Shown here one piece after another: positions 1 through 12,931 of a stretch of DNA of 64,000 nt. Under the pieces are notes generated by a model. That model was not told where the DNA came from and did not search any database. It saw nothing but the letters and a program-made list of their open reading frames with translations. How positions within the stretch are numbered: the stretch's first letter is position 1; every line of letters starts with the position of its first letter. The translations under genes were made by a program, and so were the position numbers. Origin of the DNA: Rhizomucor pusillus (lineage: Eukaryota > Mucoromycota > Mucoromycetes > Mucorales > Lichtheimiaceae); assembly GCA_900175165.2 (NCBI GenBank), contig FWWN02000341.1, forward strand, positions 42,260-106,259. The letters run 5' to 3'.

Positions 1-129
1 CTTGGACTCAGACGACGCAAACCCATGCATTAGTCAAATACCCTCCTCCTATCTTCTTTTTTTTTGCATAAAATGCCTGACTACTGCACACTTTTCACGT
101 TTCCTTTTCTTGAACACAAACCATTGACA

Positions 130-472
130 ATGCCAGGTCCAGGAACTATCTTTGCTTTTGGCGCCGGAGTGGCCGGTGCAGCTGCGTATGCCGGCAACAG
201 ACGCCGCAAATCGTCAAACGCCGGTCTTGACCAGACAAACGATGAGAAATATATGTCTCCACACGCCATGGGTCGCCGTGGATCCAAAGGCGTTCAAAAT
301 GACTTGTACGAAGACGGAAAACAGGTAATGCAATGTCTATTTGTATATCTGGCATGAATTGAATGCGCTGAAGCAATCGATCCCTTAGGCCGAGCTATTC
401 TGGCAACGTAACTATGGTGCCAACTTCAGTCATAACTCAGACCTTCGTTTCCCTCGCAAACCATCCTCATAG
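130..472 (+). CDS. Small conserved fungal protein, 92 aa, unknown function
   Basis: Two exons: 130-324 and 389-472. The 64 nt intron has a GT donor at 325 and an AG acceptor ending at 388, and the phase is kept. The protein starts MPGPGTIFAFGAGVAGAAAY, a Gly/Ala-rich and possibly membrane-inserting segment, followed by a basic patch (NRRRKSS) and a polar tail ending in RFPRKPSS. An in-frame ATG at 73 would add 19 residues; I prefer 130 because the MPGPG start begins the low-complexity hydrophobic segment directly. I do not recognise a named family. The short hydrophobic N-terminus followed by basic residues could suit a small mitochondrial or membrane-associated protein, but that is inference. 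The next well-supported gene starts 1.1 kb downstream on the same strand. Confidence 0.7.
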
Positions 473-1614
473 TCTAATCCACTGCTCTGCTGTACATAGT
501 TTTGAATGAATTTTACCCAGTTTACAGTTCGCGTAGCAATTTTATTAGCGCCGCATAAGCGATGGTTAATTTGTTGCATAGCTCATACTCAAACAATGAC
601 GTGTTCGAAATGAATACAGTGGAGCACCCGTTAAATTTCACCCCGTTTACTCTATACCTCAGTTTCTTTCTTTTCCATTATTCTGCATCGCTGTGTAGTT
701 GACCTTGTCTTTGCCTCCCTCTACATGTACAAGCTTATCATCGTATGTATCTCCAGTCATTATACGAAATATCGCCGTTAACAGATTTTTAATATGTTTT
801 TTTTTCTTATTTTTTAAAAGGCTGTTGCAATGTAACGGTGCTTATGAAAGTTTGATGGCCCCAGTTTGGCTTGGATGGTCTACCAACTGTGGGTTGACTC
901 CTGGGCCATCTCCGGTCGACTGGCCCCATTTTCGATAGTTGGTGCTTATCAGCGACAGATGACCCACATTCAACGTGAGAGTGACCCAATCAACTGTATT
1001 GCCCTTTCAAACTGTAAAGTGGAGTTTTATGCACGCCATTGTTTCGGAGCTTGCAGGTCGTTGCCGGAAAGATGCACTTTGCCGCTTTTGTTGAAGCACA
1101 GACAGAGATTAGAACGTTTCGAAGGGGGGCTGCACCACATTTTACGGTTTTGCAGATCCTCATCTACATTCTGCTCTATTACTATTTATTAGCAGTTGGT
1201 TCGTGATGTATTGCCGCTAATGTAGGAGGAGTTTATCATTCAGGGCAAGAGGAGGAGACGTTTTCACTGTTCCTGAAACAGCATCTCGGCAAGAAGCGCG
1301 ATATGTCGGGTCAACGTCAAAGAAAAGGCAAGCTCACCATTGATGATGTGCAGTGCTACAACCGCCTGCTATTTTCGGCTGTGATCGGGATCACTGCCAT
1401 GAATAAGGCAAACGTTGGAACGGTAAAGTTTGAAACGGCGTCCAAAAACATGCAGCATTCTTGCTGCAAAAGGAAATAGTCAAGCTTTTCCCGAACAATT
1501 GGAAGACTTGAACAGTAGTAGAGATTTTTTACGTCACCGATTGGAGTATTTTGAATCACCTGTGAATACTTCATCCGCGCTGCTTCTCCTTCTTCTCTTC
1601 CCCCCTCCCCCTTT
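473..1614. other. Interval with one coding-like exon candidate, otherwise unassigned
   Basis: No complete gene could be assembled here. The best candidate is 1244-1422 on the plus strand: preceded by CAG, followed by a GTAAAG donor, and open for 59 codons with balanced composition (it contains KGKLTIDDVQCYNRLL). A second open stretch at about 851-1005 on the plus strand (SLAWMVYQLWVDSWAISG) also reads like protein. I could not join them in a consistent phase or find a start. They may be exons of one small gene between the first gene and the tricalbin, or relics. Confidence 0.3.
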
Positions 1615-4600
1615 ATGACCCAAAACGCTGAACTGACCTCGGCTGCCAAAGAGCAGGAGGTGACAGCCTTGGCTGCTCAGTCAGAAGAGCTCACTCCAGA
1701 GCAAAAGAAGCAGCTGGCCAAAGACAAGGCTCCCGACACTGGCCTTTCTGACGCCATTAACAGCAAAAAGCAGGCAAAAGGCGCGTTGGCAACTGACCTG
1801 GACACCAATGACACCAATGAGGTCCTTGCCGCCGTCGCAAACGCGAGCGCCAAGCCGGTCGCGGAGAAGCAGCAACAGCAGCAACCTCCAGGAAGTTTCA
1901 ACGCTGAACCGAAAAAGTCACCTAGTCAAGCAGGCTGGACATCTTTCTCAAAGCTGCCAAACCCCGGCGACGAAAGTGCACTCGAGACACTCAAGCAATC
2001 GTTTTCCACGGATGCATTGGTTGATATGTTCAAAGGTTCCCGTACCTCAGACAAATCAGCGCTGCATAACGACTTGCTTGCGCAATACCTCAAAGATTCT
2101 CACTTTGGTGAATGGTATCACAACGCTGGATGCATCATGTTCACAGTTTTCTCGACTTGGCTTCTCACCAAGCTCGGTGGTGGCCTGATGGCATGTTTGG
2201 TGATTGGCGCTTTTTCAGGTAAGTAGTCTCGTCCGACCTAAACGACGGATGCTCTGTTCCGAGCGGATAAGCTCATTGGGCAAACTCGACATTTGTGACT
2301 AAAACGGCTTTGTACTAGCTACGTACTACCAAACTTCGATCCGCAGATTGCGTCGCAATGTACGCGACGATATCGAGCGTGAACTCTCACTCAACCGCTT
2401 GGAGACTGACACCGAAACAGCCGACTGGATTAACCACTTTGTATCTCGTTTCTGGCTTATCTACGAGCCTGTTCTCTCGGCCCAGATCATCGGTATCGCT
2501 GACGCGATTTTGATTGAGAACACACCTTCCTTCTTGGACTCTATCCGTCTCAGCACCTTCACTTTGGGTACCAAGCCGTTCAGGATCAACAGCATCAAAA
2601 CTTACCCGAGAACTGAACCTAACGTTGTGGTATGCATCATCTCGCATGTTTCAGGTGGCACAGTTTGTCTCAACTCGTTTTTCACAGTGCATGGACTGGA
2701 CTGTTTCGTTCACGCCTCACGATGTCTTGGATATGACACAGCGTGATTTGCAATCCAAGGTCAACCCTAAGATCGTGCTTACCATCCGCGTTGGAAAAGG
2801 TATGATCGGTGCTGGTATGCCCGTCCTGCTCGAAGATTTGGCTTTCAGTGGCAAGTTGCGCCTTAAATTCAAGTTCTTCAATGAATTCCCGCATGTCAAG
2901 ACTGTCGAAGCATCTTTCCTTGAGAAACCCCAATTTGATTACTCGTTGAAACCCGTTGGTGGTGAGACTTTTGGCTTTGACATCAACAATGTAAGCTGCC
3001 GTTAGAGTCGTGTATCTAGCATACACACAAAAGAGCGGACTTTGTTGCTAAACTCGCATGTAGATCCCAGGCCTGCAGACATTCGTGCAGGAGCAGGTCC
3101 ACGCCACGCTTGGTCCTATGATGTACGCTCCCAACGTTTACACTGTAGATGTGGCTGGAATGATGGCAGGAACTACCGACTTGACCTCTGCAAACGGTGT
3201 CCTTGCTATCACCATTTACTCTGCAAGCAACCTAAAGTCTGCTGACTTGTTCGGAAGCTTGGATCCTTACATTACTTTCCACGTTGGCAATGTCCATAAC
3301 GCCGAGCTTGCCCGCACTACTGCCCTTGAGGATACCTCCAACCCCAGATGGGATGAAACCCACTTTGTCTTGCTCAACAGTCTCAATGAATCTCTGTACT
3401 TGCAAGTCATGGATCGCAACTCTGGACGCAAGGACGCTGCTGTCGGCGTTGCTACCTTTGATCTCAAGCAGGTCGATGAATCTGACAATGTTGTTGAAGG
3501 GCTGAACTTGGTCGTATTACGTAGCGGTAAGCCTGTTGGCGAAATCAAGTGTGATATGCGCTACTTCCCCGTCTCCAAGCCCGACAAGAAGGAAGATGGT
3601 ACCATCATTCCCGCCGCCGAATCCAACACTGGTGTTTTGCGCTTCAACGTCCACGAATGCAAGCAACTCGGTGGCGACAATAGAGGCAGCGGCTTCGGTA
3701 TCCCCATCATTGGTGGCAAGGATTCTATCAATGCTTACGCTATCGTCAAGGTCAATGGAAAGGAACGCCTACGCACCAAAGTGTTCAAGCGCAGCATCAA
3801 CCCTCGATGGGACAAGTTTGTTGAAATCTTTGTGGCCGACAAGACTAAGCTTGATTTGAGTGTTACAATTATGGACAGCAAGGAATTCGCTGACGACGAA
3901 GTTATCGGCTGCTGGAGCTCTAGCTTGACAGAAATGGAGGAAGAGAACATTAAGAATGGAAAGGATTGGTGGCACTTGAAAGATGGTGCCGGTCAAATCC
4001 ATTTGAGCTCCATGTGGAAACCTATCGTGATGACCGGCTTCGCTGAAGGTCTTGGTCACGGCTCTTATCGTAAGTATTAAACTTGTCTTGAAATCGAATA
4101 GGATCCCATATACTTACAGTTTCGAACTGCTACAGGCCCGCCCATTGGTGTCATCCGTGTACACTTTGTTGGAGCGCGCGATCTCAAGAACGTTGAAGGC
4201 ATGGGGGGCAAGTCTGACCCTTACGCCCGTGTGCTTTCTGGCATGCAAGTCCGTGCGCAGACGGACTATATCCTCGATAACCTCGACCCTGAGTGGGACA
4301 CTGCCTTGTACGTTCCGGTCCATTCTATGCGTGAAGATCTTGTTTTCGAAGTCATGGATTACAACGACATTTCCAAAGACAAATCCATTGGTCTGTGCGA
4401 TTTCTTGCTCAAGGACGTTATCAAAGAAACCAAAACAGAGAACGATCAAGTTGTCTACGATGCTCTCGAACCTGTTGACAGATGGGTTGAATTGACAAAC
4501 AGGGAACGAAAGAAAGGCAAAGGCCAATTGCACTACATTGCTTCCTTTATCCCGATTATGGAATTTGAAAAGCAGAAGAAGAAAGAGGAAGAAACTGCGG

Positions 4601-6545
4601 CTGAAGCCGGCAAAGATGCACCTCAGCAGGAAGCTCCAGCAACACCTCCGCAAGAGCCAGCTGATGCTTCTACCGCTGCTGTCCTGCCTACCATCCCCGA
4701 GAAGGAAATCCACGGCGAAGTTGTCAAGGTCACTGAGGATCGAAGCAAGGTTAATCTGTTGGCATATGAATCTGGTGTCTTGACCGTCGCCATCCATGAA
4801 GTCAAATTGCCCGAGAAATACCGCGTGAATGCCGAGATTTTGCTGGATTCTGTCGATCCCCAATATCGCACCGCCGAGCTCAAGGGCAATGATTTACCTT
4901 TCAACGAAACTGGTGATGCCTTCGTCAAGGAGATGGACTTCTCAAAGCTTATGGTTCGTGTTCGACCTGTCCGAGATAACGACAAGGAAGATGAGGATGT
5001 CGGTCAATGGAGCAGCTCTGTACGTGATATTGTTCGCAGACTTATGGAACGTGACCCAAGCAAGGAAGAAGAAGAGGATGAAGGTCAAGTCTACAAGCTT
5101 GCAAACAGCAATGGCGGTACGATCCGTTTGAGCTTCAAATTCACTCCTGTCGTCAAGTTCAAGCTGGATCCTCGTGAAAGCTTGGAGAGTAAGTGCTATT
5201 AACTCAATCTTAAAGAGGAAATGGTTACTGACTTACAAAATTAGACCAAGGCAACCTGACGGTGACAGCAATCAAAGCCAGTAACTTGGCTGCTGCCGAC
5301 CGAGGCGGAACTAGTGATCCGTACGTTGTTTTCTCCATCGACGAAGTCAAGCTTCACAAGACAGAAGTCTACAAGAAGCAGCTCAGCCCTGTCTTTAAGA
5401 ACGAGACATTTACTGTTCCTGTTGTAAGTATCTTGTATGGTAATGGTAACGGAAGCGTACCTGTGGTAACGATATGTTGATTTTGTTAGCCCAACCGTGT
5501 CGGCATCAAGTTGAAGGCCTCAGTTTATGACTGGGATGCAGTTGGCAAGGACGAGCTCATTGGTGAGGGTGAGACCACATTCGACGGCCAAGTTCTTGAA
5601 AGTTTCGCAGCCAAAGATGTCGAGGTGAGCTTGGGCGGCGGAGCGACTCTTCGCCTGCGACTGTTGTGGCAGCCGCAACTGCTTGCTCGCAAACGTCAAG
5701 GCACAAGCTTGCTCGGATCGACCACACGTATCTTCACCGCTGTGCCTGGAGCAGCGTTTGGTGTTGGCAAAGATGCTTTGGATCTAGGAGTCGGAGCCGG
5801 CACTAAAGTGCTAGGAACGGGTGGCAAGGTTATTGGCGGTGGTGTCTCAGCCATTGGAGGCGGTGTATCCGCAATCGGTAATGGTATCCGCGGTATCGGT
5901 CGACTAGGCAAGAAGTCAAGCGACGCATCATCCGACTCGTCTTCGGTTGTCGTCCCTCCCGCTCCCCAACCTGCACCTACCCAAAGCACACAGAGCGTCG
6001 AAGGTGTTCGCAGCAGTCTTGAGTCTTCTACTGCACGAATCTCCGTTGCAGACAGTAAGTAAACAACAGTTGATGGAGTCTGTATCGAGCAAAAACACGA
6101 CTCACATTCAAAACGATAAATAGGCGGCAACGGTGGCACATTCAATGTTTCTTTGCTTGGAGCAAGAAACTTGACTGCAATGGATAAAGGTGGTACCAGC
6201 GATCCCTACGCCCGTGTCCGATACGGTAGCAAGGTCGTGTACAAGACAAAGACCGTCAAAAAGACGCTTCAACCGAAATGGAATGAATCTTTCAGTCTCA
6301 AGGTATCTGAAGGACGATCCCAGCTTGATATCAAGGTCAAGGACAAGAATACGCTGAACGATGTGGATATCGGTGACTGCACCCTCGATGTCTACAGCGT
6401 CGTACAGAACGGACAACCGTTTGATGGCTGGGTGCCCTTAGAACCCAAAGGATCCGGTGAAGTGCACATTCGCGTTGAAGCTGTTGCTGCTAGCGAAAAC
6501 GGCAATGGTACCAGGCAAGGTCTCTTTGGAAAGATGATGTCCTAA
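1615..6545 (+). CDS. Tricalbin / extended-synaptotagmin-like ER-plasma membrane tether
   Basis: Eight exons: 1615-2218, 2319-2629, 2688-2990, 3064-4069, 4136-5188, 5245-5423, 5490-6054, 6124-6545; all introns GT-AG, 1480 aa. Residues 1-170 are polar and disordered. A hydrophobic anchor lies at about 172-200, then an SMP lipid-transfer domain at about 220-405. Six C2-type repeats follow: about 454-560, 595-700, 745-860, 955-1080 (degenerate), 1093-1200 and 1341-1450. Several carry the SDPY signature with flanking aspartates (GKSDPY, GTSDPY twice) expected for Ca2+/phospholipid binding. A Gly/Val-rich linker lies between the last two C2 domains. In this family the protein anchors in cortical ER and tethers it to the plasma membrane while moving lipids. 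The ATG follows a pyrimidine-rich leader; an upstream non-coding exon cannot be excluded. Confidence 0.93.
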
Positions 6546-6821
6546 GTTGCTACCTTTTTCCTTTCTTCTTTTCGTTTCTTGATCTTTGCTGTCTTTTGCG
6601 TGTTTCTTATGTTACATTTAGCAATATGTATTATTGAATAGCGATCTTTCCTTGTTTGTTTACTGTTTAACAAAGTTTGTTGTTTTATTTCATGCAGCGC
6701 AAATCTGCTGATGGTTGGGCAAAAGAAGAACGAGGTGATGAGGATTATGATAGTAAGGTAACAATATGGTGGAAACGTCTATGGATGCGATGTGGAGTAG
6801 AGATGCTATCTCATTATACTT

Positions 6822-8977
6822 TTACAACTTGGCCTTGGCAGGATCTGACTGAGCTGCCAGATCACGATATAGCTTTGCGATTTGTTCTTCATAGTACTTT
6901 TTGGCCTGTGGACGTTTGACCTTAAGAGTGGGCGTGAGGAGATCCTTTTCAATGGAGAACGGATCCGATTCGAGATAAATTGCCTTTGCGAGCTCGAAAC
7001 CTTTCAAACCACCCTTCTTGCCAACGCGGGTCAATCTCGCCAAAACTGCCTGTGTGACCCTGTCATTTCGGCACCATTCCTTGTATGCTTGCGACTGCAA
7101 TTCCGGGAATTGGGACTTGATTAGAGCAGCCAGCGCCTCAGGGTCAGGTACGATGATTGCAACCAATGAATTCTGCAATGAGTCGCCGTGCAAGAAGATT
7201 TGGCCTACCAAAGAGTCCTTGGCATACACGTTTTCGATCTTTTCGGGTGCAATGTATTCGCCTTGAGCAAGCTTGAAGATGTTCTTCTTGCGGTCGTTGA
7301 TAACCAAACAGCCGCGTTCGTTAATGTAGCCAATATCGCCCGTGTGGAACCAGCCATCCTCATCGATTGCTTCACGAGTCTTTTCTTCATCCTTGTAGTA
7401 GCCCTTGAAGATACTTGGTCCACGGAGACAGATTTCACCGCGAGGAGGGTTGTCGGTAGAAAGATAGTTCATTTCAGGAACGTCGGCAAGCATCAGCTCA
7501 CAGCAAGGGAATGGCACACCAATCTCGCCAGCATGGTACTCCCCTTTGTTTTGCGCCGTCGATGCCGCGGTTGTTTCAGAAGCACCGTAACCTTCACGCA
7601 CGTCGCAGCAAAGTGCTACACGCAGGAACTGCATGATATCCTTGCTAAGAGGCGCTGAACCGCTGAGGATCGTGCGCACTTCTCCACCCATGACCATCTT
7701 GACCTTGTTGAATATCAATCTATCCCACAAAGGATGAGTGCAGCCACCGCCGTTTTCTAGGGTAGCGATCTTGGCGGCTACTGCCTTGCGAGCGAGTACT
7801 CCGGTGGTACCCGGTGCTTCGATCGTTGCCTGGGCGATCTTGCCATAAATACGGTTCAGCAAGCGCGGCACTGCAGCAAAAACGGTGGGTTTCAGTATTT
7901 GAACATCGTCCATCAGAGTATCCATGTTGCCGCTGAAGTAGCCGAGTTGTCCGCCCACAGCTAGGATCATGATGTCCTGGATGCGACCAAAAATGTGCGC
8001 GAGCGGCAGGAAGGAGAGCACGCGATCCTCGTGGGTGTTGTCCATGCGTACCAAAGAGCCAGAAATGGATGCCACAAAGTTGCGATGGGTTAACATGACT
8101 CCCTTGGGCTTATCAGTTGTTCCACTGGTATATAGCAATCCGGCAAGCTCATCGGGAGAAGGATATTGGTGTGGTCGGGGATTCCTTGCACCGGCTGCTT
8201 CGAGTTGAGAGAATTCGACAACTTTGACATCTTTCTCGGCTGCCCACGCGAGAATAGCCGATTTTGATTGCGGGTGGAGATTATCCATGGATACGATCGC
8301 CTTGAGGCCTGGCAGTTTGTGACGCATCTTGAGGAGATCGATGACATGGTCAGCAGAGCATACAATGGTTTCAAGTTCGGCGTGGTTCGTGACATATTCG
8401 ACGCTGTCGGGTCCGAGGGTATCATACAATGCAACAATATACAATCCATATGCCGCGCAGGCAAGGTCGGTGAGCAGCCATTCGACACGGTTGACGGACC
8501 AGATACCGATAGGGATCTGCTTGTAGCGAGTATCGTTCAACTTTTGCTGGATAAAGTCCAAGAGACCTGAACCAAAGTGCGTGACACGATCAGCGATTTG
8601 GTTGTATGTCTGCCATTCAAAGTACGGTGCACGCTGTCCATTGACGACAGGTCGTGTTCCACAGCAAGGGCGGTTTCCCGAAATATTCTGACCTGTCAAA
8701 AACAAAGTTAATTAGCCGCTGCTCTACATTACTCTCTCCCTTATCGCACTTACCGCGCTTGAACAAATCGTAAAGAGTCTTGATATCAGGGGAAACACTT
8801 TCTACAATCTCCGGGTGCGCTGCATAGCGGTATATGCCTGCAATTTACAACCAATAGTGTCAGCATTTATCTGGCATAATGTTATCCTTATATCTGTCGA
8901 TTATCTTTACCGGTGCGACCAGGCTTCCGGCTGTTTGGAAGCTCGATAGTTTGTTTGTTTAGATCAATCTGCAGCAT
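6822..8977 (-). CDS. Long-chain fatty acyl-CoA synthetase with C-terminal AKL
   Basis: Three exons on the minus strand: 8911-8977, 8754-8837 and 6822-8692, GT-AG introns, 673 aa. The start is the ATG at 8977 (MLQIDLNKQTIELPN). The AMP-binding signature YTSGTTDKPKG is at about residue 238, and the fatty-acyl-CoA synthetase motif DGWFHTGDIGY with the catalytic-Lys loop NDRKKNIFK is near residue 500. The enzyme activates long-chain fatty acids with ATP and CoA. The last three residues are AKL, a classic type-1 peroxisomal targeting signal, so this isoform is predicted to feed peroxisomal beta-oxidation. Length and domain order fit eukaryotic LACS/FAA proteins. It is convergent with the tricalbin; the stop codons are 280 nt apart. 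Confidence 0.94.
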
Positions 8978-9000
8978 GGTAATGCGAATAAAAAACGAAA

Positions 9001-10700
9001 TGAAATCCCAGGGATCCGCGATAAGGATCATTTATATAACTATTCTTCTCGGAAAATGAATCCATTGCCTTTTGTCATCCGGATTACCAGAATCGGACTT
9101 GAAACCCTGGGAGATCTCTTTACCCGGATTACTTCGCTGTTAAGACAGAGATCGCCGTGAGATATATTACCCATTGTCATTTTTCCCTTTATGGCTATGC
9201 ATCAATGCAAATCGAAAGCACTGTATTTAATCTCAACACTTGATGTCGACATACTACTAATCTTGCTTATGCAGGGCTAAAACCACATCTTCAGCTTCCA
9301 CCCCATCAACTTGTTGATTATTATTTCATACTCACAATCTCTGTATATAGCTCTTTGAGCATGTAATTACTCATCTTGGAAGGACCTTATGCCCTGCTAC
9401 TTCGGAAATCAAAACTACGATTAAGGTCAATCTGTTGCTTTTCACTTCCATGCGATAGCGTAGAGACCATCGTCAGTTTCTATTCTGTGAAATTTGGACC
9501 ATGGAAAGCGATCAACATCGTATCCTGTCTTCTCATCTGTTTAAGGTAATCCGTAATTAATATATATGCGACTTTAGTATTCTCGGGATATCCTTTAATG
9601 ATACTCTTGTATAAAATCTCTGATCTCATCAGAAACAAAATTTCTTGTCCTGTCCAGTACAGTATTCTTTTAAGAGCAGGTCTTGCTGCATTCCACACAC
9701 TACAGTACTTAGACTTTCGTATATCCTGGCGTCCAATAAGTCGTATAGCCATTTACCTTTCTGTACAGCTCCTTTCTATTTGTATGTTCAGTTTTTACCT
9801 TCATAATATTCTTCAGCCGCTTTCTTCCACAAAGTTCGCCAGCAGTCTTGGCTTGTCCTATATTTCCAGCATTTTCCTTAGCGTTTTATAAACTTAAATG
9901 ACAATTCATTGTATGCCTCCTGCAGTGATGGGATGAACATATTCCCAATCAGTTCGATAGAACATCTTTTACCCTTTGTCTGAAAATAAAGAAGTTACTA
10001 TTGTATATAATTCTAATCTGCCAATATATATTTACTAAAGATAATAGTATCGAACAAAGTTGACTGATGTCTAGATATTTAGAGTAGTTATTACTTCTGG
10101 CATCTGGATACACAATGAAATTACATGTGAGGTTCCTGCATGAACGAGAGAAATTTCCTATACACCTATCGTAGCCGACATTGTACTATCCGGCTTCAAC
10201 GACGTCAGAATTTCATTAAAAACAATGCTTTTAAATGCTATGTACTGTTTACGCTACTTTCGATTTACATTGACAGCCATCAAGCACTCGATATCGACCA
10301 TAGTACACATTGCATATCTTACATTCATGCATGGTTTCAGAAAGAACAATCCATTGTTACATCGCAGCATTGTTGTTAACACTTCGGAGCAATGCTACTT
10401 TGCTGAGAATAGTAGTCCACATCTGAAGGATGTTTGCTCCATATGACCGGGCCGGGGCAGCCCCGCTGAAAAAAAGGAGTCCTACAGACGAGATAATAAA
10501 AAGATGCCTTATGTTGAATAAAAGGATTTACGAAACGCCGGGATGATTCGACGTAAAACTGTAGTATAAGACACCTACAAGCGATTTTGTTCATTCCAAA
10601 ATGAAGAGAATGGAACTAACATTCTAGTTACTCACTATATACAGATATCAAAAGAGAAAATCCGAAACATGTTTGCAGGAGCTGCCAGAGGTGTGAACTT
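9001..10700. other. Intergenic, AT-rich, nothing identified
   Basis: ORFs are 60-97 codons with skewed composition and many A/T runs. A short GC-rich palindrome (ggggcagcccc) lies near 10452. I see no gene, RNA or mobile element. Confidence 0.6.
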
Positions 10701-10839
10701 TTCAAAGCGCGCCGCATCATTGCTGCTGCTTTTCTCGTAGCTCTTTGTCTTATGAATCTTTCACAGTAACGGTCACCAATCTTACAACCGTCGATAGTTC
10801 ATTACCAAGCTTACTTTATTGCCTGTCATCTCTGTCACT

Positions 10840-11547
10840 ATGCACCACGAAATTCTGTTCGCTCCCGCTTCCCAAATACCCGCTCCGGCAATCCCAAAAC
10901 GCTCTCGATCTCTACAAGTTCAACAACAACGACGGTCCTTTACAAACAAGCCACTATCCAGTCCTGCAGCGAGCTATGGGCCTTCAAAGAACAGTGTCGG
11001 CAGTCCTAACAGCAACAGCAATAAAAAGCAGAGCGAGAAAGGCGCAGCGAGCAAGAAGTCGCCCAAGAAGCGAAACTCAGCGACGCATATTGGAACCGCG
11101 CACTCCAATGAACCTCACCGCGATCTACAAGAGCAACAGCAGCAGCGCCCAAAGAACATTCCTAGGTATGTGGATGCTTGGTAGCAAGTCTACGATGTTA
11201 CTATCGATTCTGAGAACAAAATATCACAAACTTGTTTCGGCAGCGCACCACATGGTCGTCGCAGGTCGAAAAGTGCTTCGGTCTACGCTGGCGCCGCATT
11301 CAACAGTGCTGCCCCTGAACCTAGTTCGCTGCCTGTGCCAACTACGTTCACAACAATCACTACTCGCAAGCGCACAATCTCCTTGAATACCCATAATCTG
11401 CCTTTATCCCCGTCCCTATCCCGCTCCGCTATCGTTCGTCAAAGCTTTCCTGTTAGGATGTCCACATCCCACCATCCCAACGACCACGTCAGCCTAACAG
11501 AGATCAAGCAAGGCATCTGGTCCTTGCTGAAAATCAACGAGCCCTGA
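10840..11547 (+). CDS. PNRC/Edc1-like short-motif protein, candidate mRNA-decapping enhancer
   Basis: Two exons, 10840-11165 and 11244-11547, GT-AG intron, phase kept, 209 aa. The protein is Ser/Gln/Lys-rich and looks disordered. Across exon 2 it carries YAGAAFNSAAPEPSSLPVP, which resembles the Tyr-Ala-Gly ... Ser-x-LP-x-P pattern of PNRC/Edc1 proteins, where the proline motif docks on the EVH1 domain of Dcp1 and the upstream segment activates Dcp2. The C-terminus LTEIKQGIWSLLKINEP is a short amphipathic helix of the kind found in such adaptor proteins. The family call rests on this motif alone because the rest is low complexity. The start ATG (MHHEILFAPAS) is the first in frame after a pyrimidine-rich leader. 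Confidence 0.55.
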
Positions 11548-12931
11548 ATACTCAAGGCGTATATGCCATTGATTGTTAAGAGCTTTTACTATCAGTACCA
11601 TTGCTATCATCCCATCCCATTCATTTACTTGGTCGTTGCGACTTTGTCTCTATCTCCCTCTCACACACACATTCCCTCACCTACATGAACCTTCTTATAT
11701 CGCAAGAGATCTACTATGATTGCTGTCTACGATATTCTCGACTTCCTTTTTCATCCTCTTATTGCCGTGTCCCTTACACTACCAGTTTCTCCCGCATGCA
11801 CTCCTTGTGCTTCAAATAAATTCCTTCACTTCTGTACATTTCAAGGCATTTTTGGTGTTTTGATATTTAAGTTCTCCACCAGCAGGTCTGTTCTTGTTTC
11901 TCATCGAGCCTTTCAATTGGCTGGTGTTCCGACTCTATATCTAGACTCCAATGCTCGGCTCAAACATCAGGAATACACTTATCCTCTAAGTAAATCAGTA
12001 CATCCAGATATCTGATACAATTTCTTTCATCTGCAATGCAAGGAATAAGATTTCAATACTTTACTGATAAGGTAAGAAAACGGAGGTCTCCAGGATATAC
12101 ATAGCCAATGCTCGCAGCAGCTATAGCGATAAATATGTGCATGATCGCCTCAAAGATCTGACCAATGCGATTCCACGATGTATGAAAGCAAGAATCCAGC
12201 TGCGCTGTGACACCGAACACTGTACCTATGTGACAAACATACTGTGTTTGGAAAGGAAACGAAATGTTAGCATCGCATAGCACATACTTCTGCTATCACT
12301 GTTGTAATATTTTGCAGGGTGACTTCATTTGCTTTTGCAACTCAAGGAATATATATAACTTGCGATATCATGATGATCGAAAAAGATATAATTAGGAGTA
12401 GTTGAATATCAAGTTGTTTGGTTGGCTTCCGAGATGCCTGCGTATATCAGAAAACCTGAAAGTTCGGGTATCCAGGAGAAGAGAACTCGACGGACACAGT
12501 GAAACTTGGAATAGGAGGTAAACTTGCATGCAGGAAGGGGTAGATCCTCAGTATACACAGGACAAAAGATTGAAAGGCTGAAGCTGTATTTATTAGTCTC
12601 ATTCTTGATACAAACAGAATCGAGGAATATGTAGACATGAATTCATTGTAGAGCATTTTATATAAACCTTTTCGCAGGCGGATAGGGACTGAATTCTTTC
12701 GAAATTCATTTTTCTAGGATAAGGAGGGGATAAAGATGGGTTGGATAGGTACGCTAACACATCATACGTGCATATCGCTGAGATGGAACGCTTCAAATAC
12801 TCCCCAGATGCAGGGGAGAAGGTTGTCACTTGTCGCGTCTGTATATATATAGAGAGAGAGGAAGAGAGCGATCGTAAGGGCTTTTATTTATATATCCATA
12901 TTTTATCCACAAAAGACAACAAAGACAAGAC
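11548..12931. other. Intergenic; probable promoter region of the secreted-protein gene
   Basis: No convincing ORF. At 12842-12852 there is a TATATATATA-type element followed by GAGAGAG repeats, about 85 nt upstream of the ATG at 12932; it is a plausible core promoter. Confidence 0.45.
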
